From: Nephrocerus scutellatus
Taxonomy: Eukaryota > Arthropoda > Insecta > Diptera > Pipunculidae
Assembly (NCBI GenBank): GCA_947095585.1
Contig: OX352765.1
Location: 88,496,965-88,560,964, forward strand
Direction: 5' to 3'
DNA: 64,000 nt
Position numbers and translations under genes: made by a program. The notes beneath the pieces are model-generated. The model was not told where the DNA came from, did no database searches, and worked only from the letters and a program-made list of their open reading frames with translations. This document shows positions 47,456-59,075 of the stretch, piece by piece (the first letter of the stretch is position 1; each line of letters starts with the position of its first letter).

Positions 47456-47919
47456 GGATCTCAGAAATGGCACTTAATACTGAGTAGCTCACAAAATTGC
47501 AGCTATCTAGGTCGTGTGAAAGTGGGCTATTTCAAAGTTTAACAAATTTTCCACGCATCACCACGTGTCACAAGCGACTTTGACACAAGACACAGGCGGG
47601 ATCTTAAAAACGGCAATTGACACTGAGGTGCTCACAAAATATAAGGTCTTTAGGTCATGTGAGAAGCGCTTACAAGGGACCTCAAATAAATCGATGCGGG
47701 CGGGCCTTATTTCAAAGATTAATACATTCTCAACACCTCACACACGCCACACACAACTTTTGACACAAGTCACATGCGGGATCTTAAAATTGGGCCTTGA
47801 AACTGAGGTGCTCAAAAATTTACAGGCCCGGCCCGCGTTGATTTATTTGAGGTCGCATGTAACCATTTTTCGCAAGACCTAAAGACCTGTAAATTTTTGA
47901 GCACCTCAGTTTCAAGGCC
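47456..47919. repeat. Tandem units with an inverted copy and a perfect 34-bp palindrome
   Basis: Three units start with CGGGATCT (47456, about 47587 and about 47777). Each reads on through a CACTGAGGTGCTCA-like block, and the first two also contain CACACG/CACGTG and GACACAAG blocks. The third turns back on itself: 47793-47826 (GGCCTTGAAACTGAGGTGCT and onward to TACAGG) is the exact reverse complement of 47886-47919. The spacer between them holds an inverted copy of the middle-unit block ACCTCAAATAAAT plus GCGGGCGGG. The 106-codon frame at 47565-47882 is only a product of these repeats. Confidence 0.7.
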
Positions 47920-50504
47920 ATATAATTCTATATAGATTTACGAAGAAGCAATCACTTTTCCGACCTTTAAATCATATCGTACATGCATCATCTCATGTAG
48001 GTATCTCTTGTGACTACCAGTTTCCTCCAATGATGGCTCAAGGAGTATGAAAGATGCGGTTACTATCATTAATTTCCCAGTTGTAATCTCGAATTCAGAA
48101 AACTCATTTTCTTAGAGTTTTTCTAGTGCCATCAAAAGTTGAAATCTTTTCTTATGAACTTTCGGATTCGGAAAACATATTTTTTAGAGTTTTTCTGATG
48201 CCATCATAAGTTCAAATCTTTTCCTATGAACTAATCACACAAGTAGTATTTATTTTGATATATTAATATACATATATTTATTACAAAATAATTACTATAT
48301 TAGCAAATAAATATTTTGTAGGTATTTGCGTGCTACTTCTTATAAATTGCTCTTAGTACACACGCATATTTATGTTGTTTTCGATGTTGTTCGTAATTTC
48401 TTTCAAGAAAATAAATAATTAATGTTGTAAACAATTGGCAACTGGATAAAAATTTATTACTAAGTGTTGTACCAATTGATTTTATAACTTTAAATACCCA
48501 CAATTAAAAATTGATTACAAATGATATTGCGTAATTGATATCCCTATTTTAAAATAACAAATTATTTACTTAAAACTTAATTACTCACACTAATATAAAA
48601 TTAACAGTAAATAAATAATTTAAGTACCTATTATCTGTTATTATCAATACGTCCTTTGCAGACATTCAATTGGCCATGTGATCGATGACAATATTGTTTC
48701 GCCATCTTGACGTGACCTCAATGAACATCTGAGTCAATTGATTAGTCAATGGATGAGTCTGATATCTCCTCTGCTCATCCGCCCGTTTTTTAGCATAAAA
48801 TGCAAGCAATAACCATTGAATAAGAGACATTAATTGTAACGCATACAAATAATAAATATTATGAAATCGTCCAAAAAACTGTCATAAGAGAAACTGAGAC
48901 AAAGAGATAAATTTTTTGCCCAGCAAATAGAGTGATAAGCATGTGCAATAATACGCTTGCAAGGAATAAGATAAACGTTGTCAGTGAAGTACAGATGAGC
49001 AAATATCTAGCAAAATAAGAAATATATAAATAATTTAAAATTACAAAAATTATAAAAAAATTTACTATTAATTTTTTGTCAAAAAATGTTGTGCCTGATG
49101 TAAGATGAGCTCAATTCAATAAAACTTTTAAAGTGATACATAACTAGCTATAAGTATAAATAATCGTACCATATAATAGAACTATATAAGTCATTGAAAG
49201 AGTTATCGATGCCAACATATAATAGAACTGAAATGCCATAAATGTTTCTATACACTTCCATTTCGGAGAAAATTTCCTTGGCCAAAACACCATAAAGCTG
49301 ATAGACCGTGGACGGACAAACGAGCTTTATTTAATGCTGAAAATACCAAATTACAGGGAATCAACTAAACCACAAAAGGAAGATACTATCTATAATTTAT
49401 CTAGATGCAGTTGCAAACAATGAAACTTTTATAAAAACTGATTTGCATATCGTTAACCACAATATATGAGTAATACAAAATACAAATGCACAAAATAAAC
49501 CAGAGCACAAAATAAATTTTATTCAAATAAAAAAAACCGTTTGCAAGAGCAACAACTCAATAAAGTAAATAAAAGAAAAACCAACAGGAGAATGACCAAA
49601 AAGTATAGAGAAACCTAAAAGATCATAAGTAAGCAAATCAATTCGTTTTTGAATTTTTCGTGCTTTCCAATGTATTGTGATGTGTATACTTGTAACAGTG
49701 TTTAGAAGAAATATTCTATCTTTTTGTTTCTAATATCAAAATATTTACTTTTTTGTCTAACAACTGGATTCATCATACGATGGAGCATTTGTGTGGCGAT
49801 TTTTGCACACATAAGTATCATATAAGTATCTCTAATAGATGTTGTCAATTAGTCCCACAGTTCATAATTTTGAGTAATTCAAAAAGTGATCAGTGTATAA
49901 TTATAATTCTACACACACATGTATAAAATATGTACACATATATTGATGTTTTTTATATATAGATATATATTTTTGATAGATGACTTTCTTTTGTATTATT
50001 ATTAGCACGCGCAAAATGGAATTTCCCCTTTTAGAATATTAGGCAAAGCGTTTTCGTGGTCTTAGGAGGAGAAAACTTGAAATTATATTCACCAAATTAT
50101 TCCAGCTTAAAATGGAATTTTTGATTTGAATGTATACAGTCGAAGTATGTTCGAAAAGTAGCTTAAGGACAAGCTAATAAGCAATTGATGCGCCAGCAGT
50201 ATTGTTGCACAGTTATTGGTAAAGAAGTGGATAGCAAGGGGCTATTTGACTGGTAGTGGAATAGCGATATACACTGATAAGCATGAAGCCGTTCAACACG
50301 TATGTGGAATGCTCTGCAAAGCTCTATCACTATAATCCACAGGCATTCAAAACACAAGGTCATAAACAATCTCCTCATTTTTCTTAACACCCACGCTGTG
50401 GCAATCATAAGCCGAAAATTATAAAGGTGCGAACTCCTCTACGCCTGCGCAAATTATATAAAAAAAAGCATTCCTACCATATTCCAAACGGATCGATAGT
50501 CCCC
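47920..50504. other. No recognised gene
   Basis: Very AT-rich sequence with many A/T runs. The only structure noted is the short tandem duplication at 48089-48232. Confidence 0.5.
48089..48232. repeat. Tandem duplication of about 72 bp
   Basis: 48089-48160 and 48162-48232 share TTAGAGTTTTTCT, GCCATCA, AAATCTTTTC and TATGAACT in order, with roughly ten differences. Confidence 0.7.
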
Positions 50505-51575
50505 CCCAATGGGGTCTGACAGGCGATACGGCTTAAAAACTGAGAAAAGCACTGAAGATGCATGGCTGTATGTAAAAGACAGCATACATGGCAGTGCAAG
50601 TCGATATGTTCTTGCTATCCTTGTAAATTTTAAGGGCGCTTTCGATTACCTCAGTTGGGACTGCGTAATTGAAAGGCTGATAGAATTAGGCTGTCGCGAA
50701 GTACCTCATTGGTTGAGCTACTTCAGTGACAGACAAGCATGCTGTGTTGTCACTACTGATATTTTCAGTAATTGTGTCACTCGCTGTTGTCACCAGGGTT
50801 CCATTTGCGGTCAATTTATATGGAACCTTATGATGGACACCCTCCTAGGACAGCTATCAGAGCTTTCCAAGTGCTGTGCATTCGCTGATGATCTAATAAT
50901 CCTTGTTGAAGGTGACGCGCGTCTTGAGCCAATGAGTACGGAGCTCATGTCGGTTGTTTATGCCTGTGGTGCTAGAGTCGGTGTTGACGTCTCATTGGAC
51001 AAGACTGTGACGATGCTGCTGAAAGGCAAATTATCACATAGTCGTCTTCCAGTTGTTAGGCTCTATGGGTATAGCAGCAGGTATGTTAATCAGGTGCGAT
51101 ACCTTGGTATTAACATGAGCAAGCGCATGAAAGTCGTCGTCCAGTTGTTAGCCTCAATGAGTCTAGCATCAAGTAGGTATGTTAATCAGGTGCGATACCT
51201 TGGTATTAACATGAGCGAGCGCATGAACTTCTTTGTGCATCTTGCCGAGCTCAAGAAACTTGTAGGACCAATGCGTCAAGTCCTTCATGCCAAATAGGGC
51301 CTGGACAAGCGGGTGGCCTATTTGTTGCTTGTGTAACATATGGAACATCCGTTTGGTACGAAACTGTTACCAGGGGCAATGCAGAGATCAACTCTTGCCA
51401 GCGCGTGGCTATGATTGCATGCTTGCCAGTCTTTTGAACGGTCTCTACGAAGGCTATGGAGGTCTTAATGGTTGTTTCACTCCTAGATCTGGAGCTGATC
51501 CGAAGAAGCTTAGTATTCATGATCAAGAGGAACAGGCCACTCTTGTGAAGTGATTGGCTGGCGGCTAATTATATT
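50505..51575 (+). pseudogene. R1-clade retrotransposon reverse transcriptase, 5'-truncated
   Basis: A 262-codon open frame (50509-51297) has the R1 reverse transcriptase order: KTEKSTEDAWLYVKDS, VNFKGAFDYLSWDCVIERL, CHQGSICGQFIWNLMMD (a degraded CPQGS), the intact box FADDLIILVEG (about 50878), GVDVSLDKTVTMLLKG, and RYVNQVRYLGINMS twice. After a frameshift near 51300 the C-terminus continues with TYGTSVWYETVTRGNAE, CQRVAMIACLPV, a stop, then TVSTKAMEVLM and LDLELIRRS, to SDWLAAN near 51570. R1 elements normally sit in 28S rRNA genes and copy themselves there. No rDNA sequence is visible on either side here. A roughly 95-bp in-frame tandem duplication lies at 51049-51240. No endonuclease remains, so it is non-functional. 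Confidence 0.88.
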
Positions 51576-53735
51576 GAAAATTGCAGCCTTTTTCAATGCA
51601 AAGAACTCATTGACATGCGTTGACTTTGTCTGGCTGAGAACAATTCGCCAGATCTTTGTCCACACGAATATTTTTTCTAAATCTCGTTTAAGTTTTCCAG
51701 TTGATGATTCAATAGTATTAACCGTTGCGAGGGGGAAATGAAAAAGCTTATAACAACGTTTTTAAGTAAAGAAATGTGAGAATTCCAAAAACCGATGAAT
51801 ATTAAAAGCGAAGAAATGTGAAAAAATCATTTTTATCACATGGACTCTAATGCTTGTACTGAAGTCAGTTTTATTTGTTTGTGTCTTTTCGTTTCATAAT
51901 TTCTACCACGCAATGTAAATTGTCTCATTTTCATTTCATATTCAAATCATGACAAAACGAAATCTGTCTCATTATCTGAGCAAAAGCGAAAAGAATAGAA
52001 GGTTAATTTTATTACCGTAACCTCTTATGACCTTTACAGTAGGTACCTGATCCTATTGACATAGCAGATACCTCTCGCTGACATCGTGGTGTCTCTCTAC
52101 CCAGATAGTAATCTCAAGCAATCGTTAATTCGTCTATTTATATCCATAAGGATCCATAAACGAGTGCATTCACGTACTCACCCATCCTTTTTCAAGGACC
52201 AAGCGAATGCAAGTTTGCAGACAGCGAATTCAAATTTAGATTTATGAATGATAAGAATCGTGTGGCTTCCTAATAAAACCAAATAGGAGCCACCTTTATG
52301 ATCCTTTATTTCCACCGCCGCGCCGCCCTTCTAAATGCAAGAGACATTTTTGTGACGAAAGCAAAAGCATTTTAAGCAGCAATTTCGGTAACGCTGTACT
52401 AAAAAATTACCTTAGAGAGAGCAAGGAATTTTTATTACTTTCGAAAGGAATTACATATCCCTTTGTGAAAAAAGATAAAATCCACATAATGGTTACGTCT
52501 GGGGGCTTCGTTAATTCGCTCGTTTTATGCTGTTTTTTTTTGGCTTTGGTTTTATGACACACTCATATTTTTTTTTACTTCTACCCTTAGAATACATTAC
52601 ATTTAATAACGAAAATTAAAAGTCAGTTGCACACGTATATCAAATGCATTTACTGCCACTGCATGTATAGACGACATACTCATGTTTGTTTGCCTAACAA
52701 ACGCAAATGTGAAAAATGTATTCGTGCTCAAATGCATTTTGTACATTCGCTGATATACCACAATTATTACGAACACGTCGCAAATAGGCGCTAAGAGAGA
52801 AAAGAAGAAAAAAACTAAATAAAAATATTAAATTAATGCCAGGAAATGGTTCATTAAAAAGTTTATTCGCAATCTATGCGGGCGACAAGGTTCACATTAA
52901 GGATTAATAGATTATGAACATGCAATTTGTTTCTTCAAAGTAGTATATCTTTAAATAAACGAATATAACACACGTTCTGGTCATAGTAAATAATCTGTAA
53001 AGAAAGGAAATCAATTATATGGAGAGAATTTATTTAATCAACTAAATAAGAATCCTAGAAATCATCAACATGGATATGTCCTAGCCACCCATCGCGAAAA
53101 TCTATGTTGTTTTTATATCTATTTATAACTTAGCTATAAGTTACGGTAAGGTTGCAACATCTATTAATTATTCTACAATTATAATAAGGGTAGACTGGCA
53201 AAATATTATCAATAGACTAAGGCATATATACAACTGCTGGTCAAAGCACTGAAGACATGTTTCCCAGCCATTTCAACCGTCCAATGAATGAAACCTTGAA
53301 TCTCAGTTCGTCCTAACCATTACTCTTGAAGGATGAAAGTTTTCTTACATATTTCCCCTTTCGAAATGAGCTTCCATTGCCTTTGAACCCTTTTCACATG
53401 GAATTTCATTAGGGAACGATATTAAAAAATCCCATCTCACTTACTTCACTTAACTTAAAAGGAATCAAAGAATTTATGGATAGTCCTTGAACATGTGATT
53501 TGCTTATTTGACAAGTAGAACTTTAATTTAGGTTAACCTTTTTACTGAGAATAATTTATTTTAGAAATTAAAAAGGGCACGCTGTTAAAAATTTGTATAC
53601 TTCGGTTCAATATCAAAAGAAACAATTTTATTTTTTTTCTAAATAATTTTAATATTTAATTTTTTAAAAACTTGACTTTACCCCTTTTGACATGACAGCG
53701 TCTCACTAAAAGGGGGTTCATGTTAAAAAAGTAAA
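51576..53735. other. No recognised gene
   Basis: AT-rich sequence. The 3' untranslated part of the R1 copy may extend a short way in, but I could not define its end. Confidence 0.45.
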
Positions 53736-54041
53736 ATGTTAAGTGAGGCACTGTTATGATTGTTATAACACACTGTTAAGTGTCATACTGTTAAGTGGAA
53801 CGCTGTTGTAACACACTACAGTTAAGTGAGACACTGTTGTGACACACTCTTAATAGAGACAATGTTGTGACACACTGTTGTGACACACTGTTGTGACACG
53901 CAGTCAAGTGAGATACTGCTGTGACACACTATTAAGTGAGACACTGTTGTAACACACTGTAAAGTAAGACACTGTTGTATCACACTATTAAGTGAGACAC
54001 TGTTCTGAGACACTGTTAATTGAGACAATGTTAAATATCAC
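53736..54041. repeat. Minisatellite, about 27-bp units
   Basis: Variants of GTTAAGTGAGACACTG followed by TTGTGACACACT are repeated about ten times with deletions and substitutions. Some units are shortened to CACACTGTTGTGA. The minus-strand open frame at 53822-54028 translates the repeat and is not a gene. Confidence 0.85.
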
Positions 54042-54323
54042 TATTTTGCCAACTAAGCCATTTCTCAAACGATTCCCATGAAATTCGGAATGTAGGACTA
54101 AGATCCGCCTATAAGATTTCTTCCTATGGAAATTCTGAGATATCTGGATCTGGAATTTCGGAAACTATACCATTTTGCGATGTCCGTTCGTGTATCCCAT
54201 TCACAGACAAGATGATCTTTGTGTTTTTTTTCTGTCCCGGGCACACATTGTCATGCTCAAAACCTACGGCCGTGTTTCCGACAAAGCCTACCCTGCTCTT
54301 CGTTTGTCTGTATTTTCGACCAC

Positions 54324-54531
54324 TTTGAGTTCCTTTTTAACCACCTTCCACACGACCTAGAGAGCTGAAATTTTGTGAGTGTCTAAGTCCAAAAGGGCAT
54401 TTTTTATATTACAAGTATGACACGCGTGTGGCGTGTGGCGCATGTGGTGGGTTGAATTTTTTTTTTTTACTTTTTGAGGTCCTTTTTAACCAACTTCCCC
54501 ACGACCTAGAGAGCTGAAATTTTGCGAGTGT
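54324..54531 (+). repeat. Direct repeat pair, about 58 bp, 149 bp apart
   Basis: 54324-54382 and 54473-54531 both read TTTGAG, TCCTTTTTAACCA, CTTCC, CACGACCTAGAGAGCTGAAA and TTTTG, GAGTGT, with about five differences. The sequence between is GTG-rich. The family is unknown. Confidence 0.7.
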
Positions 54532-54753
54532 GAGTGTGAGTGGTGAGTGTGATGGGTTAAAATTACGAAACCCCTGGCGGGCATCCCAAATTTTGTGATC
54601 AATTTAACCCACTTCCTATAGCCCAATTTTATTCAAACTTTGCACATAAGTGTATTTTCCATGACAACACTTTCTTTAAGAATTTGAGAGCTATCGGGCC
54701 GCGCGGTCGGGGGGCTCCCATACAATTTTTCTTTCCATATGCAGCATCAAATC

Positions 54754-54905
54754 ATGCCATACTATAATGGCTGTGTCCGCTTGTGCGCTGTGAGCAGCAC
54801 TGCTTGCTTTACATTTGAGGTTGTTTTGTTGCTGGGTTACTGCTTCGCATGTGTTTTTATATTTCACCATTTATAGTGGAATTCATTATACTTTTGTTTA
54901 TTGGA
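54754..54905 (+). repeat. Unclassified repeat P, copy 2
   Basis: The blocks ATGCCATACTATAATGG, CTGTGT, GCTTGTGCGCTGT, GCTTTAC, GTTTTTATATTTCACCATT, ATAGTGGAATTC and TATACTTTTG parallel 34371-34510. No ends or coding content are recognised. Confidence 0.6.
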
Positions 54906-55134
54906 GAGCAATTTTAATTTTTACAGGTGGTTTTTTTTTACTTCGATCTATAAATTCTGTATCTGTATTGTAGGTCAATTTATAAAATTATGTATTATTA
55001 GAGAAATAATGTAAAAAGATTGCTCATGACAAACTTTCCCATCCATTAAAAAGCTATCAGTGTTTCAGTATCAGTTTAAATCCGGTAAATTTACAAAAAC
55101 TAATCTCTCTCTAAAACTAATAACTCTCGGAACG

Positions 55135-55228
55135 TTTGTCCCCTATTCGTAATGCGAATAATTGATGTCGCGAGAAGCTAGGCCTTGGACGACAATGGTC
55201 TGTCGCGCCGAAAATTGTTATTATTAAT
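55135..55228 (+). repeat. SINE tail, same family as 30258-30592
   Basis: GAGAAGCTAGGCCTTGGACG, ATGGTCTGTCGCGCCG and a final TTATTATTAAT match the tail at 30537-30592. GTCCCCTATTCGT just upstream parallels GTCCCCTCCATTTGT at about 30489. The tRNA-like head is missing, as in a 5'-truncated insertion. Confidence 0.65.
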
Positions 55229-58139
55229 CTCTCTTTATTGACCAATTACATTATAACTTATTTCAAAAACTTTTTACAGGCGGTCGTTATATATTTGGCT
55301 TTTGTGAAAACGTTCGACCGTTAACTACCACAAAGAACTTCAGCATAAATTGCCTTCTTTAGAATTTTATTTAGAACTCATGGGATGGTTAAAATCATAA
55401 CTAAACACATAGAGTTATGAAACCCAGAATTGTCAGAGGATACTGGTGTCCCACATTGTAGCCTTTTGCGTCCACTACTTTTTCTTTTATTTATTAACGA
55501 GTTTTTATTTGAACTTTGTGTTGTTAAAAGTTGAATATTTGTTAATCTGTCAGCGTATATGTTCTCCATTTGATCAACGGAATAATAAATAATTAAAATA
55601 AACCAAATTCTTGCTTTAAAAGTCAACCAAAACACCCCTATCATTTCAAAATCGTAGTTTTCAATAATACTTACAACTTACATAAGATGTCAACTTCAAG
55701 AACATTGTGATCCGCAACTAATTTTCAGATTTCAATTAGCACACAAGTTTCATGGAGCAGACACACGCACACCCTACCCATAGTTCAGTTAGCTTCTCCT
55801 TTATCTTCACCTTTGTCAATGTCAAAACTATATGGGCTTTCAAAGAAAACGCAAGGCACAATCATCCCTATTATCTGCAGCAATTCCAACATCATGGGCG
55901 CTAGAAAAGTCCTCTGTCACAATACTTTAACTCCACCCTCAGACCATTGCCATTGAAAGGGGCTTGCTATAGTAGGCTCCTTAGGGATTTGCCTTAGAAA
56001 ATATTGAACGTTCTCGACATCCACTGGGAGTTTTTTTTCCTCCCTTTTATAAGCTAAAAGTTAAAAGTTAAATCTTTCAATATTAATTAACACTTAAGTT
56101 GGAAAGTTTTGGCGAAATACATAGATACACAGATCTACCATCAGTGACTGCTGACTTTTCTACAGAAAATTTTGACAGTAATTAACCAGGATGTATACCG
56201 CACCGACGGTGGTAGGTTGGCCAATATTACCAGCATTACCAACAATTTGAATAGGTAATTTCGCCTTTGGAGCGTCTTTGTTAATAATAATTATTTCAAG
56301 GAAGACACGACAAAAATAATAAATTTTCATTTGCAAGTCAGAAGACGGCATTGAGAGAGTGTTTGCCTGTGGTTCGTCGTACCAGCTAAAATTCGCTTCC
56401 GTTCATCAAGTAGCAAAAGGAAGCAATCTTTTCAAATGAGTAGGACAACTTTTGCTCGTCAATCGCTAACAATGAGTGTTTTGTGTTTATACTGTGAAGC
56501 AAATTTCGTATTTGCCTTTATGCTGCGAATCGAATTTCGCGAAAAAAGTTCCAATTCAGGGACGTGATCTATGACAACAAATACTTGTTCCTCAGGGGAA
56601 GAAATTTGTGAATTTCGATGAAAGTATTTAACCGCCAATCAGCAGCTTAACTGCAGCCATAATACATTTCTTTGACAGACTTACGATGTCTGTCGTTGTT
56701 CATTGCATTCAGGAGGATTTATGCAGATATTATATCACGCGATATCTGTCTATGCTTTGTCTGTCTTTTATTTTGCTTATTTTTATGGAATGATAGTACT
56801 TATACTTACTATTGAGCATTTGAGTGGAGATTTGTATCCCTCGTGGGAATAGAAATCTTCGTTGACGTTCCATAAGATATGTGCACAAGTTTTTCAGAAT
56901 TGGCAGGAACATTTTTTTACGATAGAACGGGAAGACAATTGCTAAACATTTTTCTATTCAAGTTTGCAATGGTTATGGTTATGATGTGATGCAGAAATTA
57001 CAATTTTTTGAATCGCTTTTCCTTCCCAAATCCTAAAGTATCTGCATAACATATAACTGACAATGACAATTCAAAGTCAAGAGTCAACAGTAGAAATTCT
57101 TACGTACTCGTACTCATCTCATTTATAAGGATAGTCGCACGATCAATGGATATATCCTCCTGTACTCCACACTTCACAGAATAATTAGAAATGTTCCTTA
57201 ATTAAATCTCCGTCAGTAGCAGAAGCCAATGCACACACGCACACAAACTGTGAATAACATTAATTCAGAAAATGCCTCCTACTGTTGAGCCTTGACTTGA
57301 AATTCACTTTTGAGGGCTGATTACAATTATTATTATTATTCTGCCTTACTGAAGGTTGACAACAACAATTTGAAATATGATTGAAATTGGTGTTCCCTGT
57401 ATAACATGTGCACCACATTACAAAAGGATGCTCTACTCGTAATGCGCATAATTGATTTTGGTATTTTCAATTATTTTGGTTTTGAATTTTCGTAACTTGA
57501 AGTTAGAAATTCCCTACATTGCATTGTTATTCATTGAAGTGAGACATTTTTTGCAGTTCTTCTCATTTGTTAAGTTATTGAAAATATTTTGGTAGAGAAT
57601 TGTTTCCATCTCTGTAATACCCTTGGATTTCAAGATGAAAAATTGTTTCACGTATGTCTTAAGATATTATTTTGAAATCAACACTACTTTTTAAATAGTA
57701 CTTTTACTTTTCAATAATAATGCATATGCATATTTATAAAAGGTCTCGAAATAATATGGAATAGTTGCATGTACTATGCCTGCATTTTCAATTGGGACGT
57801 CCTATTTGTGCAATTGGGCTTATCGGCTATGAGTTAAATAACTGCGGTTGGCCTGACGTTTCAACTAATCTATATACTTGCTATTTAATCGTGGAAAACT
57901 AAAGGCTTTAACAACGCTTGCAAATTATCCTAGTTTTTTACGAAATTTCGCGTTCGATTGCGACAACTGCACTAGTCATTCTCAACGATGAATCAATGGC
58001 TTCGTTAAAAAGCAAAATTGTCAACAACTCTAAGACATTCTATTACACTAAAAACAAAAATTTATTGTTTGGTGACCATACTTATTCAGTGACAGTCAAC
58101 GAAGATCGCTAGCGGGCCATGTTGACAGACTACATGTTG
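55229..58139. other. No recognised gene
   Basis: AT-rich sequence. The open frames at 55378-55644 and 56160-56351 (minus) and 57918-58112 (plus) lack supportable motifs. The block CTCGTAATGCGCATAATTGAT at about 57431 resembles ATTCGTAATGCGAATAATTGAT at 55145, a possible SINE-related scrap. Confidence 0.4.
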
Positions 58140-58680
58140 AAGCACGGTTGCTCAAAGAAAACAAAGGCTTCTATAGTCTGTCAAGACTCTTCAAATCTTC
58201 AGGAACGTAACCATAATAACCAAGCTGCTGGTATATAAGACAATGATCATGCCAGTACTTACATATGGATACGAAACTTGAGTGGTTAGCAAAAAGCATT
58301 CTGAACTCTTAGCCGCGTTCGAGAGAAAAGTCTTACGGAGAATTGTTGGCCCCGTATGTGAGGAAGGAAGATTTCGGAGACTCTATAATGATGAGATCCT
58401 CGAGCATTAACGCGATATCGACATCGTGAAGAGAATTAAGCTCGGTAGACTGGACACCTAGTTCGCATGAGCGAAGAGGATCCTGCTCGAAAAGTCCTTT
58501 GCGCTAGGATTTATGGAACACGACAGTGAAGCCGGCCAAGCCTACGCTGGAAGGATAGCGTACCACAGGTCGCCCAGTGTTAAGGGATGCAAAACTGAAT
58601 GACATCGGCTCATAATCGAGAGCGATGGAGAGACTTTTTGTGGGAGGCTTGGACCGGAATCATGTTGTAGAGCCAAATAT
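58140..58680 (+). pseudogene. RTE retrotransposon ORF C-terminus and 3' end
   Basis: In the plus strand, in changing frames: a FYSLSRLFKS-type block (about 58168), then TKLLVYKTMIMPVLTYGYET (58218-58280), SKKHSELLAAFERKVLRRIV and GPVCEEGRFRRLYNDEILEH (58290-58410), and DIVKRIKLGRLDT. Near the end are a GRPVLRDAKL-like region and the non-coding terminus reading into TTGTAGAGCCAAATATGGCG. This is the thumb and C-terminal domain of RTE elements. The 5' part with the catalytic RT is gone, and there are several stops (for example where YGSETW is expected). The copy ends in a GAT microsatellite (58684-58729), the usual RTE-type 3' tail. Confidence 0.85.
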
Positions 58681-58683
58681 GGC

Positions 58684-58729
<46 letters not shown>
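58684..58729 (+). repeat. (GAT)n tail of the RTE copy
   Basis: About fifteen GAT units directly follow the RTE 3' terminus. This is consistent with the simple-repeat tail with which RTE elements end. Confidence 0.85.
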
Positions 58730-58746
58730 CTGATTTAGAGCATAAG

Positions 58747-59075
58747 TTGCTTCAACAAGACGGCTTAACATATGCCAAACTATCGAGTTATTGAAGTTAA
58801 AATTCGATGACTGTTTTTATTTCAAGATATGTACAAGTCAATTGGCCAGATCGTTCATGTAATTTTATGCCTCTGGACTTTCTTTTTTGGAAATATGTCA
58901 AGTTAACGTTTTATACCAATAAGCCAGATACTTAAGACGATTTCTGTACCAACATCAAAGGCGAAATTATATTGCCCTTTGTGCGTAAAAGTAATGAAAA
59001 ATTTAGTTCAGCGTATTCAATCATGCAGGCGTTTCAAAGAACGACCATTTGAAATGAACTTCACATGAATTTTAT
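58747..59075 (+). pseudogene. Mariner-like transposase C-terminus
   Basis: The plus strand reads LQQDGLTYAKLSSY (about 58750-58790), the block with the second catalytic aspartate. After a frame change it continues NWPDRSCNFMPLDFLFWKYV (about 58845-58905), which holds the third aspartate in PLDF. Then come KLTFYTNKPDT and a C-terminal helix region around NEKFSSAYSIMQAFQRT (about 59000-59045). The N-terminal half is absent and no terminal repeats were found. It begins immediately after the RTE GAT tail. The motif style is compatible with the 9350-9936 element, but identity of family is not shown. Confidence 0.75.

Noticed and set aside
47565..47882. 106-codon open frame
   Set aside because: It simply translates the repeat units and palindrome.
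50163..50408. Upstream RT or endonuclease of the R1 copy
   Set aside because: Neither strand shows R1 motifs before about 50505; the element appears truncated there.
53736..54041. CRISPR-like array
   Set aside because: Units are irregular, have no distinct spacers, and the genome is eukaryotic; it is a minisatellite.
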